Assembly (NCBI RefSeq): GCF_006337085.1
Contig: NZ_CP040882.1
Location: forward strand, 2,480,001-2,544,000
Length of the DNA stretch: 64,000 nt
Direction: 5' to 3'
Origin: Sutterella faecalis
GTDB taxonomy: Bacteria; Pseudomonadota; Gammaproteobacteria; Burkholderiales; Burkholderiaceae_F
Position 1 is the stretch's first letter, and every line of letters starts with the position of its first letter. The position numbers and the translations under genes were made by a program. Below the pieces are notes generated by a model, which was not told where the DNA came from, ran no database searches, and saw only the letters and a list, made by a program, of their open reading frames with translations. Shown here one piece after another: positions 9,369 through 16,505 of the stretch.

Positions 9369-10703
9369 TTACATCAGGCCGGTGATCAGCACGGCGAGGA
9401 CGAGAAGCGGGGCGAGATAGCGCATGGTGAAGCGCAGCGCCGGTAGCCACCCCGGTGCGGGAGCGCCGCCCGCGAGATCCGCCTCAACTCGGCTCCAGCA
9501 GCGGAAGCCCGCGAGGAAGAGAATGACGAGACCGCCGATCGGAAGCGAAAGGTTGCTCGTAAAGAAGTCGAAGATGTCGAAGAAGGTCTTCGTGCCGAAG
9601 AATTTGACGTCCGACAGCACGCCGAAGGAGAGGCAGGGAAGCGCCCCCACGACGGCGAGCGCAATCGTGGAAAGAACGGCTGCCTTCGGGCGCGTATAGC
9701 TCTTTTCGTCCACGAGGAAGGCGACGATGATTTCAATCATCGAGACCGACGAGGTGATCGCCGCGACCGCAAGGCAGAGGTAGAAGATCACGGCGAAGAT
9801 CTGCCCGCCCGGGAGCTGCGCGAAGACCGCAGGCATCGTGATGAAGGTGAGGCCCGGACCCGCCGTCGGATCAAGCCCGAAGGCGAAGACGGACGGCATG
9901 ATCATGAGGCCGCCCATGAGGGACGCAATGACCGCGAGGAAGGCAATCCAGACGCAGGAGCGCACGAGGTTCGTCTTCTCGTTGAGGTAGGAGCCGTAGG
10001 TCATCATGCAGCCGCAGCCCACGCAGAGCGAGAAGAAGGTGAAGCCCATCGCCTGCAGAAGGCCCGAAAGCGTGAAGGTGTCGGGATCAAATTTGAAGAG
10101 GAATTCAACCCCGGCCCAGGCGCCGGGAAGCATGAGGCCCCTCACGATCACGACGAGCATGAGGATGAAGAGAAGCGGCATGAGGATCTTGCTCACGCGC
10201 TCAATGCCCTTCGTGACGTCGAAGGCGACGATGAGGCCGTTCAGAACAAGAAAGAGCCACTGGAACCCAAGCGCTGTTACCGGGTTGGCGGTGAATTCGG
10301 CAAAGTGAGCGCCGAGCTGCGACTGGTCCGCAATCAGCCCCTGACCCACGAGCGCTTCGCAGAAGTAGGAAAGGGTCCAGCCGCCGATCGCCGAATAGAA
10401 GGAAAGAACCAGAAAGCCCGTCACGACGCCGAGGTATCCGGCCGGGAGGAAGGCTTTGCCGGCGAGGCGCCGGTAGGTCGTGACGATGCCGCCCTTGCCG
10501 AGGCGCCCGAGCGCAATTTCCGCGATGAGGAGCGCGAGGCCGACGGTGAAGGTGAGAAGGATGTAGGGAAAGAGGAAGACGCTCCCGCCGTTCGTTCCCG
10601 CCATATACGGGAACTTCCAGATGGCGCCGAGTCCGACGGCCGCGCCCGCGCTTGCGAGCACGAAGCCGATGCGGCTTGTCCAGGTTATGCGTTCATTCGC
10701 CAT
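9369..10703 (-). CDS. Sodium-dependent transporter, NSS/SNF family (copy 3)
   Basis: This is the third paralogue of the array, a 444-residue inner-membrane Na+ symporter. TM1 is FVLASAGAAVGLG then AIWKFPYMAGTNGGSVF. TM6 carries FFSLCVGCGCMMTYGSYL, with two cysteines where copies 1 and 4 have Ala/Gly. TM8 is FYLCLAVAAITSSVSMIE. The start ATG gives MANERITWTSRIGF directly before TM1, the normal N-terminal length. It is separated from copy 2 by 164 bases and from copy 4 by 186 bases. These gaps are large enough for separate promoters, so the array may not be one operon. Confidence 0.92.
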   Translation of the reverse strand: MANERITWTSRIGFVLASAGAAVGLGAIWKFPYMAGTNGGSVFLFPYILLTFTVGLALLIAEIALGRLGKGGIVTTYRRLAGKAFLPAGYLGVVTGFLVLSFYSAIGGWTLSYFCEALVGQGLIADQSQLGAHFAEFTANPVTALGFQWLFLVLNGLIVAFDVTKGIERVSKILMPLLFILMLVVIVRGLMLPGAWAGVEFLFKFDPDTFTLSGLLQAMGFTFFSLCVGCGCMMTYGSYLNEKTNLVRSCVWIAFLAVIASLMGGLMIMPSVFAFGLDPTAGPGLTFITMPAVFAQLPGGQIFAVIFYLCLAVAAITSSVSMIEIIVAFLVDEKSYTRPKAAVLSTIALAVVGALPCLSFGVLSDVKFFGTKTFFDIFDFFTSNLSLPIGGLVILFLAGFRCWSRVEADLAGGAPAPGWLPALRFTMRYLAPLLVLAVLITGLM

Positions 10704-10889
10704 GTTTAGCCTGAGCCTTATTTATTCTGCTTGAAAAATAGTGAGAAGCCTGTCGGCCGCGAATAAGGAGCGAGCCTGCTTTCAGGACATCATACGAAGG
10801 ATTGTCGGCAAAAAGTGTTTGCGAGGCTTCGGGAGCATGAGGAGCCGCCTTGATCTAAAGCAGAGCTCGACGGCTCCATGCAAAGGTTT

Positions 10890-12239
10890 TTAAAGGAAAA
10901 GTCCCTGATACATCGTCGTGAGGACGAGGATCGGCGCGAGAACGCCGAGGACCACTCGGATGGCGGATAGCATCCCGGAGGAGAGCGGCTTGGCAGACGT
11001 GAGCTCCTCCCGCATCGCGGGCCAGGCCTTCCAGGTCATGAGCGCGGCAACGGCGAGGCCGCCCACCGGCATCATGAAGTTCGTGCAGACAAAATCGAAG
11101 AAGTCGAAGAAATTCCGCCCGAGGAGCGTGAATTCGCTCAATTCTCCGAAGGAGAGCGCGCTCAGGGACCCGAGGAAGAAGAGCAGCACGAAGCTCACGA
11201 TGGTTGCCGTGCTTCTTGAGAGCCGCCATTCGTTATGAAGAAATGCGACGACCACTTCAAGGAGCGACACCGAGGAGGTCAGCGCGGCAACGAGCAGGCA
11301 GACGTAGAAGATTGCGGCGAAGATGCTCCCGCCCGGAATGTGCGCGAAGATCATCGGGAGCGTAATGAAGACGAGTCCCGGGCCCGCATCCGGCGCGACG
11401 CCGAACGCGAATACGGCGGGCATCACCATGAGGCCGGCGAGAAGCGAGGCTTGAATCGAGAGAAGCGCAACCCAGAGCGAAGCCGCCGGAATGTCGGCGC
11501 GCTTCGGAAGATAGGTGCCGTACGTGATGAGAATGCCGGCGCCGAGGGAGAGCGAAAAGAAGGTGTATCCCATTGCGCTCAGGATCGCCCCGGGCGACAG
11601 GTCTTCCGGTCTGAAGCTCAGAAGGTACTTCACGCCTTCCATGGCGCCATCGAGCGTGAGTCCGCGGATGATGACGGCGAGCATCATCACGAAGAGCATC
11701 GGCATCAGCAGTTTGGAAACGCGCTCGATTCCCTTCTCAATGCCGCAGCCCACGGTGAGTGCCGTGAGGGAGAGAAAGGAAAACAGCCAGGCAATGTTGA
11801 TCCAGCCGGTGGAGACGATTTCCCGGAAGTCGTTCCTCAGGGTCTGCGCATTTTCCGTAACGACGCCCACCGTCAGGGACTGGGCCAGGTAGGCGACGCA
11901 CCAGCCGCCGACGACGCAGTAGTAGGCAAGAATCAGAAAAGAGGTGAGGACTGCAAAGGCGCCCAGGAACGCAAAGGGTCTTCCCCCGATGCGGCGCATG
12001 GCGCTGACGGCCGAGCCTCTGCCGCGCCGGCCGATCGCAATCTCCGCCATGAGGAGCACGAGGCCCGTCGTGAGCGTAAAGACGACGTAGGGAAGAATGA
12101 AGGCTCCTCCGCCGTTGGCGCCGGCCCAGAAAGGGAATTTCCAGATGGCGCCGAGGCCGATCGCAGAGCCGGCCGAGGCGAGAATGAAGCCGAGGCGCGA
12201 GCTCCATTGCACGGAAGCCGCAGCGTTCGCAGTGGACAT
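10890..12239 (-). CDS. Sodium-dependent transporter, NSS/SNF family (copy 4)
   Basis: This is the fourth and most upstream NSS paralogue (449 residues), in the inner membrane. TM1 is FILASAGSAIGLG then AIWKFPFWAGANGGGAF. The YMAGTNGG of the other three is FWAGANGG here, so the substrate-proximal part of TM1 has diverged and a different ligand is likely. TM6 reads FFSLSLGAGILITYGTYL and TM8 FYVCLLVAALTSSVSLLE. The start ATG at 12239 has no strong ribosome site. A 14-mer containing TACAAT lies about 75 bases upstream. The family call is certain from motifs, but the substrate is unknown. Confidence 0.91.
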   Translation of the reverse strand: MSTANAAASVQWSSRLGFILASAGSAIGLGAIWKFPFWAGANGGGAFILPYVVFTLTTGLVLLMAEIAIGRRGRGSAVSAMRRIGGRPFAFLGAFAVLTSFLILAYYCVVGGWCVAYLAQSLTVGVVTENAQTLRNDFREIVSTGWINIAWLFSFLSLTALTVGCGIEKGIERVSKLLMPMLFVMMLAVIIRGLTLDGAMEGVKYLLSFRPEDLSPGAILSAMGYTFFSLSLGAGILITYGTYLPKRADIPAASLWVALLSIQASLLAGLMVMPAVFAFGVAPDAGPGLVFITLPMIFAHIPGGSIFAAIFYVCLLVAALTSSVSLLEVVVAFLHNEWRLSRSTATIVSFVLLFFLGSLSALSFGELSEFTLLGRNFFDFFDFVCTNFMMPVGGLAVAALMTWKAWPAMREELTSAKPLSSGMLSAIRVVLGVLAPILVLTTMYQGLFL

Positions 12240-12311
12240 GAATGAATGGGTTAGGAAACGATGTCCTTGGTAAAAAACTGAGGGAAAGAGCGCAAACGGC
12301 TCAGCCGACCG

Positions 12312-12325
12312 TCGATTGTAACGAT
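12312..12325 (-). promoter_or_regulatory. Shared 14-mer with -10-like TACAAT upstream of NSS copy 4
   Basis: This is an exact second copy of ATCGTTACAATCGA seen before NSS copy 2. It lies in the 370-base stretch between the divergent NSS copy 4 and the SIMPL gene. That stretch also holds the dyad GATTCgattGAATC at 12407-12420 and otherwise shows no gene I can support. Confidence 0.4.
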
Positions 12326-12610
12326 GCGCTACGGGAAAATATCTATCTTTTCTGACGAAATGAGGATTCTATTCCGCAGATATTTGTTAAATCTGAAATT
12401 TGATTGGATTCGATTGAATCGAAAGGGATGCCTGGAGTTCCTCTGCGCCAACACCTCGAAAAGAACCGTTGCAGATCCTTGAGGCTCAAGAGTCTCGAAT
12501 GCCTCATAGTTGAAGGAACCAAAGAGATGGGAAATTCTGCTTGGGGAGAAGCGTTAGCCTCGCGGTTCCGCTCCTTCCTCAGGATCCTCAAAAAACAGAA
12601 GGAGAGAAAT

Positions 12611-13369
12611 ATGTCGCCGAAATCCGCTGCCACCCGTACGATCCTTGCCGCCGCGCTTTGTTCAGGCGCTCTGGCGCTTGGTTTTTCAGACGCCGCATTC
12701 GCCATGCCGCGCGTGGCTGAAGCCGGCCTCGTCATGAATGTCGCGGGCGAAGCTTCGAAGACGCTTCCCAATGACGAAGCGTCCCTCACGTTCTCGATCG
12801 AAACCCAGACGAAGGATTCGGCCGCGGCCACGGAAGAAGTCGTGAAGGCGGGCAATGCCGCGATTGAAGCGCTCAAGGTCTTCGGCGACAAGGTCGACGT
12901 GAGGACGACGGACTTTTCCACCTGGCCCGTGATGACGAAGGCGAAGGAAGGCGAGGTCTCTCAGATCGGCGCCTGGAGCGCCAAGCAGTCGATTCGCGTG
13001 ACGGTGCGCGACATTGCGCTCTCTTCCAAGGTCATGGAAGCGGCGGGGAAAACCATGAAGTTTGACGGCGTCGCCTTCTCCGTTTCGCGCCCGGTGCGTC
13101 AGGCGGCAACGGATGCGCTCCTTTCGGAAGCCATCAGGAATGCTTCTGACCGCGCCGTGATTGCGGCGAAGTCTCTCGGACTTGGGGAAAAGAATGTCCG
13201 CATCGAAGGCATCCAGGTATCGGGCGCTTCCGGTCCTTCTCCCCGCTACTATGCGCAGCCGCAGATGCTCATGGCTCGCGCAGCGATGAATGACGCTGCG
13301 CCGGTAGTAAGCTCTGGCACGGCGGACGTTGCGCTCACGGTGACGCTCACGGTTCGCATCATTCCCTAA
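12611..13369 (+). CDS. SIMPL domain-containing (DUF541) periplasmic protein
   Basis: This protein of 252 residues has a signal peptide (basic start, hydrophobic AALCSGALALGF core, cleavage near AFA|MPR). The mature part has the SIMPL/DUF541 pattern: VAGEASKTLPNDEASLTFSIET at its start, the central KVDVRTTDFSTWP, and a terminal ADVALTVTLTVRI strand. Relatives are periplasmic or outer-membrane-associated proteins of poorly defined function, some linked to oxidative stress. I chose ATG 12611 because GGAGA lies 5 bases upstream and a signal peptide follows directly. The longer frame from 12404 adds an unlikely basic leader. The next gene starts 17 bases after the stop, so the two are likely cotranscribed. 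Confidence 0.85.
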   Translation: MSPKSAATRTILAAALCSGALALGFSDAAFAMPRVAEAGLVMNVAGEASKTLPNDEASLTFSIETQTKDSAAATEEVVKAGNAAIEALKVFGDKVDVRTTDFSTWPVMTKAKEGEVSQIGAWSAKQSIRVTVRDIALSSKVMEAAGKTMKFDGVAFSVSRPVRQAATDALLSEAIRNASDRAVIAAKSLGLGEKNVRIEGIQVSGASGPSPRYYAQPQMLMARAAMNDAAPVVSSGTADVALTVTLTVRIIP

Positions 13370-13386
13370 TGGAAGAAGGATAGTAA

Positions 13387-14106
13387 ATGGTTCGCTTTGA
13401 AGCTGAAGGCGGCGTTGATCCGCTCCTGAGAGTAACGCTTGAAAAAGGCGACTCGGTTGCCACGGAATCGGGCGCCATGGTGGCGATGGATGCGTCGCTT
13501 TCGCTTCGAGGAAAGACCCGGGGCGGGTTCCTCAATTCCATTGCGAGAAAGTTTCTGAACGACGAAACGTTCTTCCAGCAGTGGATTGAAGCCGAGGACG
13601 CCCCGGGTACCGCGCTGCTCGCGCCGGCTTTCCCCGGCGACATCCGGATTCTTGAGGTCGGTCCCGCGTCCTGGATGCTCGCCGACGGGTGCTTCCTTGC
13701 TTCGACGGAAGGTGTCGACGTTACGGCGAAAATGCAGGGCATCGGTCGGGCGCTCCTTGCCGACTCCGGCGGCTTCTTCATCATGAAGGCCTCCGGCAAG
13801 GGACAGCTCGCCGTGTCGGGCTTCGGGTCCGTGCGCGAGATGGAGGTCCGTCCCGACAAGCCCGTGCTCATCGACAACGGTCACCTGGTCGCCTGGGACG
13901 CGTCGCTTGACTACGAAATCACGCTGCGCACGAACCGGTCGGGCATTTTCGGGCGCCTCGTCGAAAGCCAGCTCTCGGGCGAAGGCTTCGTGCTGAGGTT
14001 TTCGGGTTTCGGCAGGATTCTTGTGAGCTCCCGCAATCAGGGAAGCTTCCTCGACTGGGTCTTCTCGCAGCGGCCGAGAGACAAAGCGGAGAAGGAAAAC
14101 GAATAG
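13387..14106 (+). CDS. AIM24/TIGR00266 family protein
   Basis: This is a 239-residue beta-rich protein of the AIM24 family (TIGR00266). Family features visible are the start VRFEAEGGVDPLLRVTLEKGDSV with ESGAMVAMD, the Gly-rich turns GKTRGGFLNS, the central PASWMLADGCFLASTEGVDV, and the late LIDNGHLVAWDASLDYEI and GEGFVLRFSGFGRILVSSRN. The family is widespread in bacteria and lacks a defined bacterial function. The yeast member is mitochondrial. No signal peptide or membrane segment is seen, so it is probably cytoplasmic. GAAGGA lies 7 bases before the ATG. It follows the SIMPL gene closely and may share its transcript. Confidence 0.85.
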   Translation: MVRFEAEGGVDPLLRVTLEKGDSVATESGAMVAMDASLSLRGKTRGGFLNSIARKFLNDETFFQQWIEAEDAPGTALLAPAFPGDIRILEVGPASWMLADGCFLASTEGVDVTAKMQGIGRALLADSGGFFIMKASGKGQLAVSGFGSVREMEVRPDKPVLIDNGHLVAWDASLDYEITLRTNRSGIFGRLVESQLSGEGFVLRFSGFGRILVSSRNQGSFLDWVFSQRPRDKAEKENE

Positions 14107-14357
14107 CCGGCAGGAAAACCGGGCGAGCAGGCAGATGATGAGCATGATTTCAGGATGCCGCCAGCATGTTTCTTGATGTCATGCGCGGCAGTGCTCAACC
14201 GTCCTGCGGGTACTGATCGAAGAGCGTCGGCTCTGATTCCCTGAGAGTTTTCTTCTCCTCAAAATGAATGTCCCCGGTCAGGCTTCAGCGCCTTTCCGGG
14301 GATATTGCACTTACCTATTGCGTCGTAAAGCCCCGTCTGTTCAGGCCGGAGAGGATG

Positions 14358-14576
14358 TCAATTCTTCATCGGGAAGAAGAAGCCGGCAGTCATGTCGAGA
14401 TAGTGTTCACCCTGATACTTCGGGTAGGCCTTCTTCATCGCGGCGATGAACTCGTCCTTCGACTTAGCGTTTGCCGCAGTGTCCTTCAGCACCTTGAGGT
14501 AGGCGATCTTTTCGTCCATGGCCTTCACGCCCTCGGGCTTCCAGTGGCTCGTGAAAAGAAGCGTGACGCCTTCCTT
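14358..14576 (-). pseudogene. C-terminal remnant of a metallo-beta-lactamase-fold hydrolase-like gene
   Basis: On the minus strand an open stretch of about 72 codons ends in TGA at 14358-14360. It encodes KEGVTLLFTSHWKPEGVKAM, then DEKIAYLKVLKDTAANAKSK, DEFIAAMKKAYPKYQG and EHYLDMTAGFFFP. This looks like the end of an MBL-fold hydrolase, where a [F/T]SH...PEG motif is followed by a helical tail and YLDMTAG. There is no start codon, and a TAG stop lies in frame immediately upstream at 14577-14579, followed by AT-rich DNA. The N-terminal domains are missing, so this is the truncated end of a lost gene. The family assignment is from memory of the C-terminal pattern and is tentative. Confidence 0.55.
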
Positions 14577-14736
14577 CTAACTAATTAAGTAAAGTAATTT
14601 GATATCGAACTATAAAGCGAAAATGTTCGATGCGCAACTAACGTTTAGTCAAAAGTGATGGACGTTCTGCATGCAGTGCCCGGCGGCCGCTCCGCTTCCC
14701 TGTTGAATGATTGGAAGCGGAGCTGCTTTAATCAAT

Positions 14737-16410
14737 CTAAGAGGCTGTCAGTGCCGGGCCGCCTATCTCTATTCTGGTTTCGGCCAGATTCTTGACTGCG
14801 GGCTGGTGAGAAACCATCAAAACGACAGTTTGAGGGAGCTCGGACTTCAGGATGGCGATCAGCTTCATGGCTGAAGCATCGTCAAGCTGGTTGGTCGATT
14901 CGTCGAGAAAGAGGAGTTTCGGTCGGTTGAGAAGTACGCGGGCGAATCCGAGGCGCTGCTGCTCTCCGCCGGAAAGTTCCTGCGCCCAGTCTTTTTTCTC
15001 TTCCAGATGTCCGGCCAAACGTTCAAGACCGACGGTTCTTAGAGCGTTCTCAACCGCTTCATCGGAATAGCCGCCTCTGCGGGGATAGGTGAGAATATTT
15101 TTCAGCGTGTCGAAAGGCAGATAGCTTTTCTGCGGCACGAAGAGCACATCTTGATGCGGGATGGTTAGCTTCCCTTCTGAAAACGGCCAGAGTCCCGCGA
15201 GTGCGCGCAGGAACGTGGACTTCCCGGCGCCGCTTCGTCCGTCAATCAGAATCCAGCGGTGGGTTTGCGGGTTGAGCTTCAAATCCCTCGCAAGACAACG
15301 GCCGGAAGGCGTGAAGAGCGACATTGAATCCACTGCCAGAACTCCTTCGGACACCGTAATGCGCGAAGGATTGTTCTGCACGGCATTGAGGCTCTCGTCG
15401 AAGCGGTGGAGACGGTCAACGACGGCCGCCCACTCCATGATCCGCTTGTAATAGTCGAGGAACCACCCGAATCCGTCCTGGACGCTTGAAAATGCGCTTC
15501 GCGCCTGCATCAGGTCGCCGAACGTCATGGCTTTGGTCAGAAAGAGCGGCAGGGCCGACATGATGGCAATGACGTTGTTGACGCGCATGTAGCTTGCTGT
15601 AAAGGCTTCGAGCTGAAATTCCCGTTTGATGAGGGAGAGCCAGTTGTCCTTGATTCGCGAAAACCGTTCAGAAAACCTTTCCATCTCAGTCTCTTCACCC
15701 CGCAGGGATGCTACTTGTTCTGCAGAATCCCTGACGCGCAGCAAGGTCGCGCGGAAGTCCGCCTCGCGATGCTGTCTTTCAATATTCAATGGCCTCAGCT
15801 TTCGTCCGATCAGGTGGGTGATGAGCGTACAGACGATCGACCAGACTAAGGCTACCCACACGAGATAGCCGTGCAATTCAATTCGGGTGCCGAAAACTTC
15901 AAGGTTCTGAACGCCTGAAAGCCCCCAGAGGATGGCGACGAAGGCGATCAGCTTGAACAAATTCATGATGAAGTACTTCACCAGAACGATCGTTTTCTCC
16001 GACAGCAAAGCACAGTCTTCCTGAATGCGCTGGTCGGGATTGTCCGGTTCGTTCACAAGCTTGATGCGGTATAGCGCGTGATTGGCAAGCCACCGTCCCT
16101 GCATCATTTCGGTGAGGTGCTCCCGCCAATCCAGGAAAAGGCGTTTCTGGACCCAGCTTCCGATAATGATGAGGACGACCGTTACGGCGATGTACCCCAT
16201 CCATTCAAGGATGAGCTCCGGCATGACGGCACTCTCATACCGGGCGAGGGCATCGTAGAAGCGTTTGTTCCAGTGATTCAGGTAGACGCCCACTTCGATG
16301 ATGCCCATGGCGCAGCCGATGACAACGGCAAGCATGACCCAGGCATACCATCTTTGTCGTGAGTACCAGTAGGGAGCGGCCAAGCTTAAAAAATGCCTGA
16401 TCGTACGCAT
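14737..16410 (-). CDS. yddA: ABC transporter ATP-binding/permease protein, YddA/SbmA-BacA family
   Basis: This is a fused half-transporter of 557 residues in the inner membrane. The N-terminal 300 residues form the SbmA/BacA-like membrane domain, with about five TM segments and the landmarks EVGVYLNHWNKRFYDAL, QKRLFLDWREHLTEMMQGRW and NPDQRIQEDC. The C-terminal nucleotide-binding domain has Walker A DGRSGAGKSTFLRALAGLWP, signature ELSGGEQQRLGFARVLL and Walker B KLLFLDESTNQLD. Family members move peptides, bleomycin, vitamin B12-like compounds or siderophore-like molecules. The adjacent TonB siderophore receptor on the same strand suggests a role in iron-siderophore or peptide traffic (inference). 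Its base composition is less GC-rich than its neighbours. Confidence 0.88.
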   Translation of the reverse strand: MRTIRHFLSLAAPYWYSRQRWYAWVMLAVVIGCAMGIIEVGVYLNHWNKRFYDALARYESAVMPELILEWMGYIAVTVVLIIIGSWVQKRLFLDWREHLTEMMQGRWLANHALYRIKLVNEPDNPDQRIQEDCALLSEKTIVLVKYFIMNLFKLIAFVAILWGLSGVQNLEVFGTRIELHGYLVWVALVWSIVCTLITHLIGRKLRPLNIERQHREADFRATLLRVRDSAEQVASLRGEETEMERFSERFSRIKDNWLSLIKREFQLEAFTASYMRVNNVIAIMSALPLFLTKAMTFGDLMQARSAFSSVQDGFGWFLDYYKRIMEWAAVVDRLHRFDESLNAVQNNPSRITVSEGVLAVDSMSLFTPSGRCLARDLKLNPQTHRWILIDGRSGAGKSTFLRALAGLWPFSEGKLTIPHQDVLFVPQKSYLPFDTLKNILTYPRRGGYSDEAVENALRTVGLERLAGHLEEKKDWAQELSGGEQQRLGFARVLLNRPKLLFLDESTNQLDDASAMKLIAILKSELPQTVVLMVSHQPAVKNLAETRIEIGGPALTAS

Positions 16411-16445
16411 ATGTTTCTTATGGTCTCGGGGGTGAATTAAGAAAT

Positions 16446-16491
16446 AAGCCGCTCGCGTTCGCCCCGGGCGGGTTGCGAACGTGAGCGGCTT
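16446..16491 (-). terminator. Terminator/attenuator between TonB receptor and YddA-type gene
   Basis: AAGCCGCTC plus CGTTCGC at 16446-16461 pairs with GCGAACG plus GAGCGGCTT at 16475-16491, with one mismatch. It lies just after the receptor stop at 16506 and before the ABC gene start at 16410. It may therefore terminate or partly attenuate a receptor-to-transporter transcript. Confidence 0.6.
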
Positions 16492-16505
16492 GAGGGCGCC
16501 CTATA

